A stretch of 64,000 nt of DNA from Nostoc indistinguendum CM1-VF10 (GTDB taxonomy: Bacteria > Cyanobacteriota > Cyanobacteriia > Cyanobacteriales > Nostocaceae): the NCBI GenBank assembly GCA_019359215.1, contig JAHHHS010000018.1, forward strand, positions 34,491 to 98,490, written 5' to 3'. Below are positions 55,470-64,000 of the stretch, piece by piece. The notes below the pieces were generated by a model, which searched no databases, was not told the DNA's origin, and was given only the letters and a program-made list of their open reading frames with translations. Numbering within the stretch: position 1 is the first letter of the stretch; each line of letters starts with the position of its first letter. The position numbers and the translations under genes were made by a program.

Positions 55470-56264
55470 TCAAGCGCTATGTGGGATACGTTCTATTTCA
55501 GCATATCCACTGAAAATAAGTTTTTGACCTTCAGTTTCCAATCGATTGAGCCGCATTTTCACTCCATCAAGGTCAAAACGATCCAAATCGACCATATTAT
55601 CTAAAATTTCTACCAACGCCACACTCAAGGTTTGCGAGATTTCCCTTTGTGCTTCTGGCACTTGATCAAGTTGAATTTTCGGATCTTTGAAAGAAACCCG
55701 CCGCCGCCTTTCAATGGCTATAGTTAAAATCATGCTCAGGGGTACGAGTTCGCCATTATTTAAATCTGCTTTTGCTACAAGCTGTAAGCGATTTTCCGGC
55801 AATAGCTGTATCTCAACTCCCGTAAAGGAGACTGGTTCACCGCCAGATAATTCTGTCAGTGATGGTACGGTGAGGTTAAGCAGGCGCTTTTTCACCAGTT
55901 CCGCGTTAAAGGCTTGGTTTATGCCTGCTTCTGATAAAATCACTTGAGCGATCGCTTGAGTAGGTTGCTTGAGACTGAGTTTGCCACTTAAGACCGAGCC
56001 GAAGTCAATGGCAACCGCATCGGTTTCAAAAGACATCTCCTCTACCGCGAAATCTTTCCGAATCACCAAGCCACGACCGCTCATTTTGAAGCTATCAATG
56101 CTGCCTTGCAACAGTTTGCTGGAGGGATAGCAGCGTACAAAGACTTCTACTGACTCGCTTTGGGTAAACAGGTGGCGAATCGTTTGGCTGGCGACCGTGT
56201 TGAGCATCCGCTCTCCCCAATCTGTGCCTTTAGGATTTTGTAAACCAGTAAGTCCGCCGAACAT
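55470..56264 (-). CDS. DUF2993 (LmeA-like) protein
   Basis: 264 residues from ATG at 56264 (a TTG 42 bases upstream is also open). The pattern of long alternating strands (FVRCYPSSKLLQGSIDSFKM, VAIDFGSVLSGKLSLKQPTQ, PVSFTGVEIQLLPENRLQLV) is that of DUF2993, a lipid-binding family known in actinobacteria as LmeA/CdsA-associated and widespread in cyanobacteria. No signal peptide or membrane helix visible. Function unknown here. Confidence 0.85.
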   Translation of the reverse strand: MFGGLTGLQNPKGTDWGERMLNTVASQTIRHLFTQSESVEVFVRCYPSSKLLQGSIDSFKMSGRGLVIRKDFAVEEMSFETDAVAIDFGSVLSGKLSLKQPTQAIAQVILSEAGINQAFNAELVKKRLLNLTVPSLTELSGGEPVSFTGVEIQLLPENRLQLVAKADLNNGELVPLSMILTIAIERRRRVSFKDPKIQLDQVPEAQREISQTLSVALVEILDNMVDLDRFDLDGVKMRLNRLETEGQKLIFSGYAEIERIPHSA

Positions 56265-56955
56265 GTGGTTTTTAGTCTCTAGAAGTTCTTTGTACTTTTG
56301 TAACAAACTGTGAAGAATACAGCAAGCGATCCCGTGATTAATTGTACTGATAGGTAGACATAGGATGACTGATGGTTAACATATCTATGTATTAAATACT
56401 ACAAAAGAGTTTAAGTAGGGAAAACGTCGCAGCATTCATAGCATTAGCAATCATACGTTGAAGTTTATGGGCTAAAGACTTTAGAGTAAACACCTATCCT
56501 TGAGAGTCAAGTCCGACTTTTAACCAAGCTGCGTAGGCGCAGCCCGTCGTAGACATCGCTTGCCTAACAAAATATATGATTTAAACATCCTGAATCAGCT
56601 TTTTTTGCCATTCATTCAAGACTACATATTATTAAAAATAATAATTTAACTACATAATTATACAATCTTTACCTAATAAATTTATTTCCGCCGTGTTGTA
56701 CTAGCTTGAGAGATTGGATTAAATAATATGCTTCAAAAAGGTATAGTTTGATACGAGATATCTTGTTGTTCTTGAAATCCATAGAGAATTGCATTACTGC
56801 GGTGTGGTATTTTGTATATTGTTACAATCCATCATTTATGCGATTAAAAAGCATTATTTATATTGTTACAATGTATTATTATACTACATAGGGACGGCTG
56901 AATCTTTCTAAGTCAGCTTCAACCTCATGGTTTCCATACGTATGCTGAGGTCTTA
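56265..56955. other. Intergenic region
   Basis: 691 AT-rich bases between divergent genes. It includes the dispersed word GCTGCGTAGGCGCAGCCCGT then CGTAGACATCGCT near 56530-56565 (also at about 62845-62880). No gene supported. The last part has several TATTATT-type promoter-like runs. Confidence 0.55.
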
Positions 56956-58974
56956 ATGATACGCTCAAATACTGCATTAGCAATATTATTCATGCTAATT
57001 TTGATATTATTGTGGATTTATTTAAGGTATAAAACCACGATAATATCAAGATATTTACGTCCTCTGGCAATTTTCGTCATAGTTTCTGTGGCGATCGCTG
57101 GTGGAGGTATTGTATCCGCACAAGTAACACCGAACCCAGCACCCCTAAATAACATAACGAGTTTACCACTGCCTACACCTGGAGACCCTAACCCGGCGAA
57201 CCCACCACTCTTGACAGCAGTGGCTCAACCAAGCAATCTCGCAGACTTTGTTGACGACCAAACAGCTCTACTCAAGCTAGGAAAAGCCCTATTCTGGGAT
57301 ATGCAACTTGGTAGTGATGGCGTTCAGTCTTGTGCTAGTTGTCACTTTCATGCCGGAGCTGATAACAGATCAAAGAATCAAATCAATCCTGGTAGTGGTC
57401 TTTTAGAATCGCTGAAAGATATAACTTTCCAGGTAGGTGGTGGTGCAAACTATCAACTCACTGCGGCAGATTTTCCATTTCACAAACTGGCAGATCCTAA
57501 TGATCGAACCAGTACAGTTATTTCTGACACTAACGATATCGCCTCATCCCAAGGTGTGTTTAACAGTGTTCTTAAGAACACTGTTCCGGGTCAAGCAGTG
57601 GATTCGACTACATCTGAGCCTGATCCAGACGGCTTTCAAGTCAATGGAATTAATGTGCGTCGAGTTGCGCCGCGTAATAGCCCAACGGTAATTAATGCAA
57701 TCTTCAACAAACTCCAGTTTTGGGATGGTCGCGCCAAGGAAATCTTCAATGGGGTGAATCCAAAAGGAGTAACAGACCTTAGTGCGAAAGTTTACAAAGC
57801 TACAAAACCAAAGGAACTAACTGCTGTTTCCGTTTCGCTCAACAATTCCTCTATAGCTTCTTTAGTAACCGGGCCACTATTGAGTGAATTTGAGACATCT
57901 GCTGATGGTCGTACCTTACCTCAAATCGGTGCTAAGTTTCTGCGAAAAAAAGGTCAGAAGATCAAAAGCCTTAGACCCTTAGCTAAACAACTTGTAGATC
58001 CGCAAGACAGTGTTTTAGGATCTGACAGTCGATCCCGTCAGCCCGGTCTGAAAATCGCATCTTATGATCAGCTAATTCGGAAAGCCTTTAAGAAGCAATG
58101 GTGGAAATCAAAGTCAATCATTCAAGTTGACAGTAAAGGAACACCAACAATCCTCGCTAAAAATGATGATGGTAATGAGAGTGAGGAAGGACAGACTTTA
58201 CCTGCTAATCAGTTTTCACTCAGAGATTGGAATTTCTCTTTATTCTCTGGGTTAGCAATGCAAAAGTATATATCTACTCTTGTGTCTGACAAGACACCTT
58301 TTGATCAATTCCAAGCGGGAAATACCAATGCTCTCACTGATCAGGAAAAAAGCGGTCTGAGTGTTTTTGTCAATAATGGGGTTAATGGTGGTGGTAGTTG
58401 TAACGTCTGCCATGCAATTCCAGAATTCACCACCGCTTCGGTGAGAAGAACCGCAGGAGTAGCTTCAACTGATTCAACTGATCCGCTAATTAATAATCCA
58501 ACTAACGGCTTCTTTCCTAACTTCGGTGTCACACCTGCTTCAGATGACCCAGGAGCCGGAAACATTACCACATCAAGGTTCAAAGCACCTGCCCTTCGTA
58601 ACATCGGCTTGACAGCTCCATATATGCATAACGGTGGGATGGCAACTCTAGAGCAAGTAGTAGACTTTTACAATCGTGGTCGAGGTGACGATGGTGGACG
58701 TAACGCACCAGTATTAAACTTAACCGATACTCAGAAAGCCGATTTGGTCGCTTTCTTAAAAAACGGGCTTACTGATCAGCGAGTCCTTCTTGAAAAAGCA
58801 CCCTTTGACCATCCGCAATTGTTCATCCCCAATGGACATCCCGGCAATCAAAATTCAGTGACTGCCAGTGGCAATACTAATGGAACTCCTACTGCTACAG
58901 ATCAGCTAGTGGAAATACCCGCAGTTGGTCGTAATGGTGTCACTACTCCTAAGCCAAATTTCTTAGGACTTTGA
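56956..58974 (+). CDS. Di-heme cytochrome c peroxidase/MauG-like protein, oversized
   Basis: 672 residues with an N-terminal hydrophobic region of two segments (to about residue 57). Heme 1 site CASCH is at 126-130 and heme 2 site CNVCH at 482-486; the ligand methionine region YMHNGGMATLEQVVDFYNRG is conserved. ALRNIGLTAPYMHNGG is the MauG/CcpA signature. CcpA enzymes are about 350 residues with hemes about 150 apart; here 356 residues separate them, containing polar low-complexity segments. It should act outside the cytoplasm in peroxide reduction or cofactor oxidation. Ends in a long S/T/N/G-rich tail. Confidence 0.9.
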   Translation: MIRSNTALAILFMLILILLWIYLRYKTTIISRYLRPLAIFVIVSVAIAGGGIVSAQVTPNPAPLNNITSLPLPTPGDPNPANPPLLTAVAQPSNLADFVDDQTALLKLGKALFWDMQLGSDGVQSCASCHFHAGADNRSKNQINPGSGLLESLKDITFQVGGGANYQLTAADFPFHKLADPNDRTSTVISDTNDIASSQGVFNSVLKNTVPGQAVDSTTSEPDPDGFQVNGINVRRVAPRNSPTVINAIFNKLQFWDGRAKEIFNGVNPKGVTDLSAKVYKATKPKELTAVSVSLNNSSIASLVTGPLLSEFETSADGRTLPQIGAKFLRKKGQKIKSLRPLAKQLVDPQDSVLGSDSRSRQPGLKIASYDQLIRKAFKKQWWKSKSIIQVDSKGTPTILAKNDDGNESEEGQTLPANQFSLRDWNFSLFSGLAMQKYISTLVSDKTPFDQFQAGNTNALTDQEKSGLSVFVNNGVNGGGSCNVCHAIPEFTTASVRRTAGVASTDSTDPLINNPTNGFFPNFGVTPASDDPGAGNITTSRFKAPALRNIGLTAPYMHNGGMATLEQVVDFYNRGRGDDGGRNAPVLNLTDTQKADLVAFLKNGLTDQRVLLEKAPFDHPQLFIPNGHPGNQNSVTASGNTNGTPTATDQLVEIPAVGRNGVTTPKPNFLGL

Positions 58975-59030
58975 ATTTAAAACTATAAGTATCACTGTCA
59001 AACAAGTTATTTTGGACTAAACACAGAGCC

Positions 59031-59076
59031 AGCGATCGCACTTATTTTACTTACCTTTTAAATAAGTGCGATCGCT
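59031..59076. repeat. Perfect 17-bp inverted repeat built on HIP1
   Basis: AGCGATCGCACTTATTT (59031-59047) and AAATAAGTGCGATCGCT (59060-59076) are perfect reverse complements with a 12-base loop. It lies between convergent genes and can act as a bidirectional terminator. Its right arm encodes the last residues of the truncated HicB-like ORF. Confidence 0.85.
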
Positions 59077-59195
59077 TCATGAAGTGCTTCTTCTTCAGTT
59101 GAACCAAATGCTGAACAGTATTTTAAATCAGGAATATCAACAATGTAGCCATCATCTTCTTCACTATAGAAAATATTAATATGATAGCGTTTCAT
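59058..59195 (-). pseudogene. HicB-like antitoxin-type ORF, truncated
   Basis: 45 residues from ATG at 59195 to a TAA inside the HIP1 hairpin. MKRYHINIFYSEEDDGYIVD then IPDLKYCSAFGSTEEEALHE is the N-terminal half of the HicB-like family (as in stand-alone HicB antitoxins of cyanobacteria). The usual C-terminal part (K-x-A-W-L helix and PEPKY tail) is missing, because the frame runs into the palindrome and stops. No HicA toxin is adjacent. It lies two bases after the stop of the degraded nuclease-like gene, suggesting a former two-gene unit. Confidence 0.6.
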
Positions 59196-59197
59196 CC

Positions 59198-59809
59198 TTA
59201 GCTCAGTATCGCCACCAAAATCCGAAGCAAGTCGTCTATGTCAGCAGGAACACGATATAAATTCAGGTCTTGAGTTATTTGTTTACTTTCTCGATTCAAT
59301 AGAGCAAATTGCCAAATATCCCCTGTAGAAACAGCTCCCTGTAAATTTGGTTCTTGAGAGCCAGTCCACACATCAATAGCAATCAATTCTACAGCAAGCT
59401 GGGTAAAACCTCTTGCCAAATCAGCATTTTTAGCTTTTACAACTAAGAGTTTATGGTCTGCGTGCAAATAATAATCAAGGGAACCTTTTAATTGTTCTGT
59501 AACTATAAGAGGATATTCGATTCTAAGTTGGGCGTGAGTGTAATGAACAACATCCAATAAAATTGGCGCAATTAGTAACTCTCTACGGGCTGCTTCACTA
59601 GTCAAACTAATATATGGCAAACTCTCCTCAATTCTAGATTTTAGATTTGCAAGTCTGTCTAATTCAATGCTGGACTTTAGTTAATTGAGAGAGGAACGTT
59701 TTAAAGAATAGCCAAATTCAGCCAGTATATCTTCTGGCTCAAATGACATCTCAAAATAGCTTCTGAAAGTGTATGAGTGATTTGGTTGAAGAATGGGAAT
59801 TTTGCTCAT
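59198..59809 (-). pseudogene. PD-(D/E)XK-like nuclease family protein with an in-frame stop
   Basis: A 204-codon frame from ATG at 59809 to the stop at 59198, interrupted by one in-frame TAA at 59681-59683 (codon 43). Before it: MSKIPILQPNHSYTFRSYFE...DILAEFGYSLKRSSLN; after it: LKSSIELDRLANLKSRIEES then LPYISLTSEAARRELLIAPI. Both parts fit one family of cyanobacterial nuclease-like proteins. Residues LDYYLHADHKLLVVKAKNAD carry the D...x-K pattern, though the usual acidic residue appears replaced by K. A TTG at 59620 could start a shorter, 140-residue product. Either a pseudogene or a stop with read-through. Confidence 0.72.
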
Positions 59810-59817
59810 ACTTGGAT

Positions 59818-59843
59818 AATTCGTAATTCGTAATTCGTAATTG
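59818..59843. repeat. Heptanucleotide tandem repeat (AATTCGT)n
   Basis: Three and a half perfect copies of AATTCGT directly upstream of the nuclease-like gene. Confidence 0.85.
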
Positions 59844-59918
59844 AGTTTTTTAAAATAACATCAGGTTTTCAATAGGTTCGCTTGTCATACAGCTTGTATG
59901 ACAAACGTAATAGACCTC

Positions 59919-61169
59919 CTACCTCGTCAACAATTTCCGCCGCAGATTATCTAACGCTGCATTCGCGCTGACATGACGAATTAAAGCGCGTCCTCGCACT
60001 GTACCAAACTGATACTCAAAACTTGTCACTTCATCCTTTGGCCCAGCTAAACCAATGTAAACTAAACCCACTGGCTTCATATCTGTCCCTCCAGTTGGAC
60101 CAGCAATACCAGTAATACTCAATCCCCAAGTTGTTGCAAGGCGAGTTTTTACCCCAACAGCCATTTGCTCTGCAACGATCGCACTTACCGCCCCAAATTT
60201 ATCTAAATCTTCCTGGTTAACCCCCAATAGTCCAACCTTCACCGAATTGTCATAAGAAATTACTCCACCCCAAAAGTAATCAGAACTCCCAGAAATCTCA
60301 GTCAACATTTGCCCTAAACCGCCGCCAGTGCAAGATTCTGCCACCGAAAGCGTTTCTTTTGATGCTCGCAATAACTCACCAACCACGGAAGCGAGAGTAT
60401 CATTATCAACGCCGTAAAAATCTAGCCCGGCAATTTCTTTAATTTGTTTCTCAATAGGCGCAATTAGGGCTTCTGCTGCTGCTTCTGAAGTTGCTCTAGC
60501 AGAAACTCGCAATCTTGTTTCTCCCTTACCTGCATAAGGGGCTACTGTGGGATTTGGTAACTTCAAATAGGAAGAAACTTTTTCGGCCAAAGCAGATTCA
60601 CTAATTCCCCAGAACTTTAAACTCCGGCTGTAAATAATTTCTTTACCCCAACCTTGATTTTTGAGAAATGGCACGGCTGTTTCTTCCCACATCAGATGCA
60701 TTTCACTGGGAACGCCGGGAAAGGTAAAAATCGTAATTTCAGGGCGGGGTTGCCAAATGATACCGGGCGCTGTTCCAGTGCGATTGGGGAGAATTTCTGC
60801 ACCTTGGGGAATTAAAGCTTGCTTGCGGTTACTTGGTGACATAACCCGACCACGTTGGGTGAATTTTTGGGTTATGTCTTCGATGATGTCAGAACGTTCT
60901 ACTAAGGGAACCTTAAAAAAATCGGCGATCGCTTCGCAGGTAAGATCATCTGGTGTCGGGCCGAGTCCACCAGTGAAGATGAGAATTTGCGCTCTGGAAA
61001 TAGCAATTTCTATAACTTGCTTCAACCGTTCTGGATTATCCCCAACCACTGTTTGATAGTAGTGGGGAATTCCGAGTTGCGCTAATTGTTGCGCCAAAAA
61101 TTGAGCATTGCCGTTGAGGATATCTCCTAGCAGCAGTTCAGTACCAACACAAATAATTTCTGCACTCAT
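59919..61169 (-). CDS. cinA: CinA-family protein (competence/damage-inducible, NMN amidase type)
   Basis: 416 residues from ATG at 61169. N-terminal MoCF-like domain: SAEIICVGTELLLGDILNGN and LIFTGGLGPTPDDLTCEAIA. C-terminal CinA domain: TLSVAESCTGGGLGQMLTEI (catalytic serine region) and SITGIAGPTGGTDMKPVGLV. Such proteins hydrolyse nicotinamide mononucleotide in pyridine nucleotide recycling. The frame extends 48 codons upstream, but those lie in a dispersed purine/pyrimidine repeat and are proline-rich noise. glyA lies upstream on the same strand. Confidence 0.95.
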   Translation of the reverse strand: MSAEIICVGTELLLGDILNGNAQFLAQQLAQLGIPHYYQTVVGDNPERLKQVIEIAISRAQILIFTGGLGPTPDDLTCEAIADFFKVPLVERSDIIEDITQKFTQRGRVMSPSNRKQALIPQGAEILPNRTGTAPGIIWQPRPEITIFTFPGVPSEMHLMWEETAVPFLKNQGWGKEIIYSRSLKFWGISESALAEKVSSYLKLPNPTVAPYAGKGETRLRVSARATSEAAAEALIAPIEKQIKEIAGLDFYGVDNDTLASVVGELLRASKETLSVAESCTGGGLGQMLTEISGSSDYFWGGVISYDNSVKVGLLGVNQEDLDKFGAVSAIVAEQMAVGVKTRLATTWGLSITGIAGPTGGTDMKPVGLVYIGLAGPKDEVTSFEYQFGTVRGRALIRHVSANAALDNLRRKLLTR

Positions 61170-61182
61170 TGGATTGGGAAAG

Positions 61183-61326
61183 GCGAGTGGGGATGGGGGA
61201 GCAGGGGGAGCAGGGGAGGCAGGGGGCAGGGAGCAGGGGGCGGGGAGCAGGGAGCAAGGGAGAAAATTTTTCCCCTCTGCCCCCCGCACCCCGCCCCTCT
61301 GCCTCTTTTCCATGCCCCATGCCCAA
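61183..61326. repeat. Dispersed purine/pyrimidine palindromic repeat, divergent copy
   Basis: Left part rich in GGGGAGCAGGG units, right part in CCCTCTGCCCC units. It resembles the copy at 40864 and the outer arms of the copies at 32748, 43706 and 47166, and fills the gap between glyA and cinA. Confidence 0.75.
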
Positions 61327-62610
61327 TTATGCTAGTGCTGGTACAGGAATTTCCAGGTGAGGATATAAGGGGAAGCGATCGCACAATGCTGCTACCCTTT
61401 GCCGACAATCTTGGGTTACTACATCCGAATCTGGAGAAAGCAGGCGATCGCTAATAATATTTGCAATCTCGGTAAATTCTGCTACTCCCAAGCCCCGTGT
61501 GGTCATTGCTGGCGAACCTAACCTTAGCCCACTGGTAACAAATGGCGATTGCGGATCAAAGGGAATAGTATTTTTATTAGCAGTAATATTTACAGTACTG
61601 ACTAGCTGATCCGCCTGCTTACCAGTTAGATTGACAGAACGTAAATCCACGAGGATTAAATGATTATCAGTGCCATTTGACACTAGCTTTAAACCCCGAT
61701 TTTTTAGTTGTTCTGCCAAAGCACGAGCATTTTCAATCACTTGGGCAGAATAGGTTTTAAACTGAGGCTTCAGGGCTTCTCCAAAAGCTACTGCCTTACC
61801 AGCAATAACGTGTTCCAATGGCCCGCCTTGGGTGCCAGGGAAAACAGATTTATCTAGCTTTTTACCTAATTCTGCGTCGCTGGTCAAAATTAAACCACCT
61901 CTAGGACCGCGTAGAGTCTTGTGTGTAGTTGTTGTTACTACATGACAATGAGGAATGGGATCAGGATGAAGACCACTAGCAACTAAACCAGCGATATGGG
62001 CAATATCGGCAAGTAAGTAAGCGCCGATTTCATCAGCAATACTACGGAACTTTTCAAAGTCAATTATACGGGGATAAGCCGAATAACCACAAATCAGCAG
62101 CTTAGGACGCTCCCTCAGCGCCAGCTCCCGAATTTGGTCGTAGTCAAGTTGTTCTGTTTGTTCGTTAACGCCGTAGTGGCTAACTTGGAACCACTTACCT
62201 GAGACGTTTACAGGTGAACCGTGAGTGAGATGTCCCCCATGAGACAAATCCATCCCCATAATTTTGTCTCCCGGTTCCAACAGCGACAGGAACACTGCAA
62301 AATTGGCTTGTGCGCCAGAATGAGGTTGCACATTCGCATGAGCAGCACCAAATATCTGTTTAGCACGATTGATCGCCAGTTGCTCGATTTTGTCGATATA
62401 CTCACAACCGCCATAGTAGCGTTTACCAGGTAATCCCTCGGCATATTTATTTGTCAGTACTGAACCTTGAGCTGCCAGTACCGCAGCAGAGGTAAAGTTT
62501 TCGCTAGCAATCAACTCCAAGTGATCTCGCTGACGCTGTAGTTCGTCGTTGATTAACTCCGCGATCGCTGGATCGGTGGAGGTAAGAAAGTCTGAGTTAG
62601 TCTTAGTCAC
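61327..62610 (-). CDS. glyA: Serine hydroxymethyltransferase
   Basis: 427 residues, GTG start at 62610 with AAGGA upstream. PLP-dependent interconversion of serine and glycine with tetrahydrofolate. The PLP lysine is in [60 protein letters not shown] and [14 protein letters not shown] are family motifs. The cinA gene follows downstream, separated by a repeat. Confidence 0.97.
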   Translation of the reverse strand: MTKTNSDFLTSTDPAIAELINDELQRQRDHLELIASENFTSAAVLAAQGSVLTNKYAEGLPGKRYYGGCEYIDKIEQLAINRAKQIFGAAHANVQPHSGAQANFAVFLSLLEPGDKIMGMDLSHGGHLTHGSPVNVSGKWFQVSHYGVNEQTEQLDYDQIRELALRERPKLLICGYSAYPRIIDFEKFRSIADEIGAYLLADIAHIAGLVASGLHPDPIPHCHVVTTTTHKTLRGPRGGLILTSDAELGKKLDKSVFPGTQGGPLEHVIAGKAVAFGEALKPQFKTYSAQVIENARALAEQLKNRGLKLVSNGTDNHLILVDLRSVNLTGKQADQLVSTVNITANKNTIPFDPQSPFVTSGLRLGSPAMTTRGLGVAEFTEIANIISDRLLSPDSDVVTQDCRQRVAALCDRFPLYPHLEIPVPALA

Positions 62611-62993
62611 TTCAATTATCCTTGTGGAAATTTGTACAACGGCTGATTTTGGTTGGGCGCAGCACCTAACAGTCTACTCTCAAGAGTCCATAGCCCAAAG
62701 TCTATAGTTCAATGATTTTTGACTGCTCTACGGAGGCGATTAATCGTATCCGTACTATTGGGGTTTACTTGTGCCAACTTATTTATTATTAGACAGATTA
62801 ATTATCATAACGTTGCTTTTTGAAGCTGCGCTAAACAAAGCTTGTTGCGTAGGCGTAGCCCGTCGGAGACATCGCTCCTCTGTAGGACAAAAAGCTCAAC
62901 GCTTCAGCAATTGACTGTGCGTAATACAGCACTTGCAGAATATGGCTGCGAAGTTCTACCCTGGAAAACTTAAGCAGCCAGTATTTTTGACAA
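62611..62993. other. Intergenic region
   Basis: 383 bases between divergent genes, with the dispersed repeat TTGCGTAGGCGTAGCCCGTC then GGAGACATCGCTCC near 62845-62880, a relative of the one at 56530. Nothing else. Confidence 0.6.
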
Positions 62994-63350
62994 ATGAAAA
63001 ATTGTTTGAAACTTAACTTTGACAGTGGACAAACAGCATTAGCTATTCGAGTTGATCAACAAGTTGAATTACCAGATGCTCTTAAGCGAATAGGACTTGG
63101 CGGTTCACGTTCTGTTTTAGTAGTCGTAGGGGGCGCAAGTAACATCAGTGAAGCCGACTTTCTGCGCATTAAACGGTTATTTACAGAAGTTTTAGCTTCC
63201 ATAGCCGAAAGTTTAGGGGCTTATGTTGTGGATGGAGGTACGGATGCGGGAGTCATGCAATTAATGGGTGAGGCTCGTACCCATATAAATGCTAAGTTTG
63301 CTTTGATTGCGATCGCGCTGGTTAGACCAAGTAATCTGGATGGAAAGTAA
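62994..63350 (+). pseudogene. LSDAT/SLOG-domain protein, N-terminal part (broken gene)
   Basis: 118 residues. RSVLVVVGGASNISEADFLR, LFTEVLASIAESLGAYVVDG and GTDAGVMQLMGEAR match the LSDAT_prok (SLOG in TRPM) domain, predicted to bind nucleotide-derived ligands. After INAKFALI the sequence passes a HIP1 site (GCGATCGC at 63309-63316) and stops at 63350. In the next frame the DNA there reads RWLDQVIWMESKANFSRDRH, the start of a DUF4231 domain. So the centre of a longer gene seems to be missing and the SLOG part is joined out of frame to its C-terminal half. Confidence 0.75.
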
Positions 63351-63826
63351 GGCGAATTTTTCACGCGATCGCCATTATGTTACGGATAACAACTATTGTT
63401 GGTGGTATAATTCTGCCAGCATTGGTGAGTTTAAATATTAACTCTACTCTACAAGTTAACGATAGAGTCAAGAATGTCATTATTTGGTCAACTTTTAGCT
63501 TGAGCCAAATAGTTGCTATTAGTGCTGCCATTGAAGAGTTTTTTCACTATGGAGAACGTTGGCGGCACTATCGGCGTACAGTCGAATCTTTGAAAAGCCA
63601 AGGGTGGCAATTCTCACAATTGACAAGCCCTTATCATAATTATACAAGCCACGAACAGGCGTTTAATCTTTTTGCAGGTCATGTAGAAGATATTATTCAA
63701 CGAGATGTTGAAATATACTCCACTCAAGTTGTACAAGAAAAGAAAGAACAACAACAGAGTCAGGACAACTGTATCCTGATGCTAAATACAAAGATAAGTA
63801 ATTTGCAAGATAAGAAAGAGGAATAA
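63314..63826 (+). pseudogene. DUF4231 (SLATT-type) C-terminal half, frameshifted
   Basis: From about 63314 one frame reads RWLDQVIWMESKAN...RDRHYV, and a second frame, entered near 63377, continues LRITTIVGGIILPALVSLNI, with two hydrophobic segments and EEFFHYGERWRHYRRTVESL typical of DUF4231. The change of frame lies just after a second HIP1 site (63365-63372). An intact frame of 149 residues from ATG 63377 to 63826 remains. DUF4231/SLATT proteins are two-helix membrane effectors paired with SLOG or SMODS sensors. The stop lies four bases before the left end of an insertion sequence. Confidence 0.75.
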
Positions 63827-63830
63827 AGCC

Positions 63831-64000
63831 CAGGGCTATTTCATTCTAAAGGAAGGTGCAATATGGTATAATTCAGCGCAAATTCTAGCTTCTTGCTCCT
63901 ACTACTGTGTCTGAAATCGAAATTATAAAAGCTTTTGCAGATATAAAAGACCCGCGTCGCCGTGCCGGACAGCGACATAATCTCCCATTATGCCTAGCGC
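63831..64000 (+). mobile_element. Left end of an ISAs1-family insertion sequence
   Basis: A probable terminal repeat CAGGGCTATTTCATTCTAAA starts at 63831, 75 bases before the transposase frame. The element continues past the right edge. Confidence 0.7.
63907..64000 (+). CDS. ISAs1-family transposase (N-terminal part only)
   Basis: GTG at 63907 opens a frame to the window edge: VSEIEIIKAFADIKDPRRRA then GQRHNLPLCLA. This is the DDE_Tnp_1-associated N-terminal region of ISAs1/H-repeat transposases (F-x-x-I-x-D-P-R-R). The catalytic DDE domain is outside the window. Confidence 0.8.
   Translation, partial: MSEIEIIKAFADIKDPRRRAGQRHNLPLCLA

Noticed and set aside
61170..61313. Proline-rich N-terminal extension of CinA by 48 residues
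   Set aside because: It is the repeat at 61183-61326 read in frame; MSAEIICVGTE is the normal CinA start.

Overview
This window is chromosomal DNA from a filamentous, probably heterocyst-forming cyanobacterium of the Nostoc/Anabaena group. The genes that point to this are Psb29/Thf1, a CpcT/CpeT-type phycobilin lyase, NdhS of the photosynthetic NDH-1 complex, a c6-like cytochrome and aerobic HemF. The palindrome GCGATCGC (HIP1) is very dense. Heptanucleotide tandem repeats and many small dispersed palindromic repeats fill the gaps, as is typical of this group. No tRNA, rRNA or CRISPR array was seen. The assignment rests on reading protein families and repeats by eye; no database search was possible.

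Layout. 1-4.6 kb: end of a GNAT acetyltransferase, a ParC/GyrA-type topoisomerase subunit carrying two odd insertions, a single-domain response regulator and an exported TPR protein. 5.0-10.3 kb: a four-gene tripartite efflux operon (adaptor, MacB-type permease, ATPase, TolC-like channel) with two operator-like dyads upstream and a MITE between permease and ATPase. 10.4-18.5 kb: small accessory and housekeeping genes (methyltransferase, Uma2, VOC, DUF4385, aldo/keto reductase, cytochrome c6-like, Pmp3, PF04020) between repeat-rich gaps. 18.8-24 kb: ferredoxin, Tex, a small membrane protein and a 1.9-kb gap. 24.1-27.1 kb: a compact operon of two SMR-type 4-TM proteins, an FAD oxidoreductase and a DPM1-like glycosyltransferase, which looks like a lipid-linked sugar module. 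27.6-30.7 kb: TldD/TldE protease pair.

30.7-49.9 kb: pentapeptide protein, PyrB, MgtE, a phosphorylase-kinase-like/GH15 protein, a GxxExxY gene inside an inverted-repeat cassette, YkvA, ExbB/ExbD, PF04020, Psb29, CpcT, STAS, HemF, SRPBCC, Mrp, RodA, NdhS and a HAS-barrel-like protein. 50-59 kb: cation/proton antiporter with Usp domains, UDP-xylose synthase plus UDP-glucose dehydrogenase (UDP-glucose to UDP-glucuronate to UDP-xylose), a DUF2993 protein and a very long di-heme peroxidase-like protein. 59-62.6 kb: a decaying pair (truncated HicB-like ORF and a nuclease-like gene with an in-frame stop), CinA and GlyA. 63-64 kb: a broken LSDAT/SLOG-DUF4231 gene next to the left end of an ISAs1-type insertion sequence that runs off the window.

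The most interesting points are the 24-27 kb sugar-lipid operon, the remnant of a SLOG-DUF4231 (SLATT-type) nucleotide-sensing gene whose break points coincide with HIP1 sites, repeat-derived in-frame insertions in the topoisomerase gene, the inverted-repeat cassette carrying GxxExxY, and several families of mobile or structured intergenic repeats.
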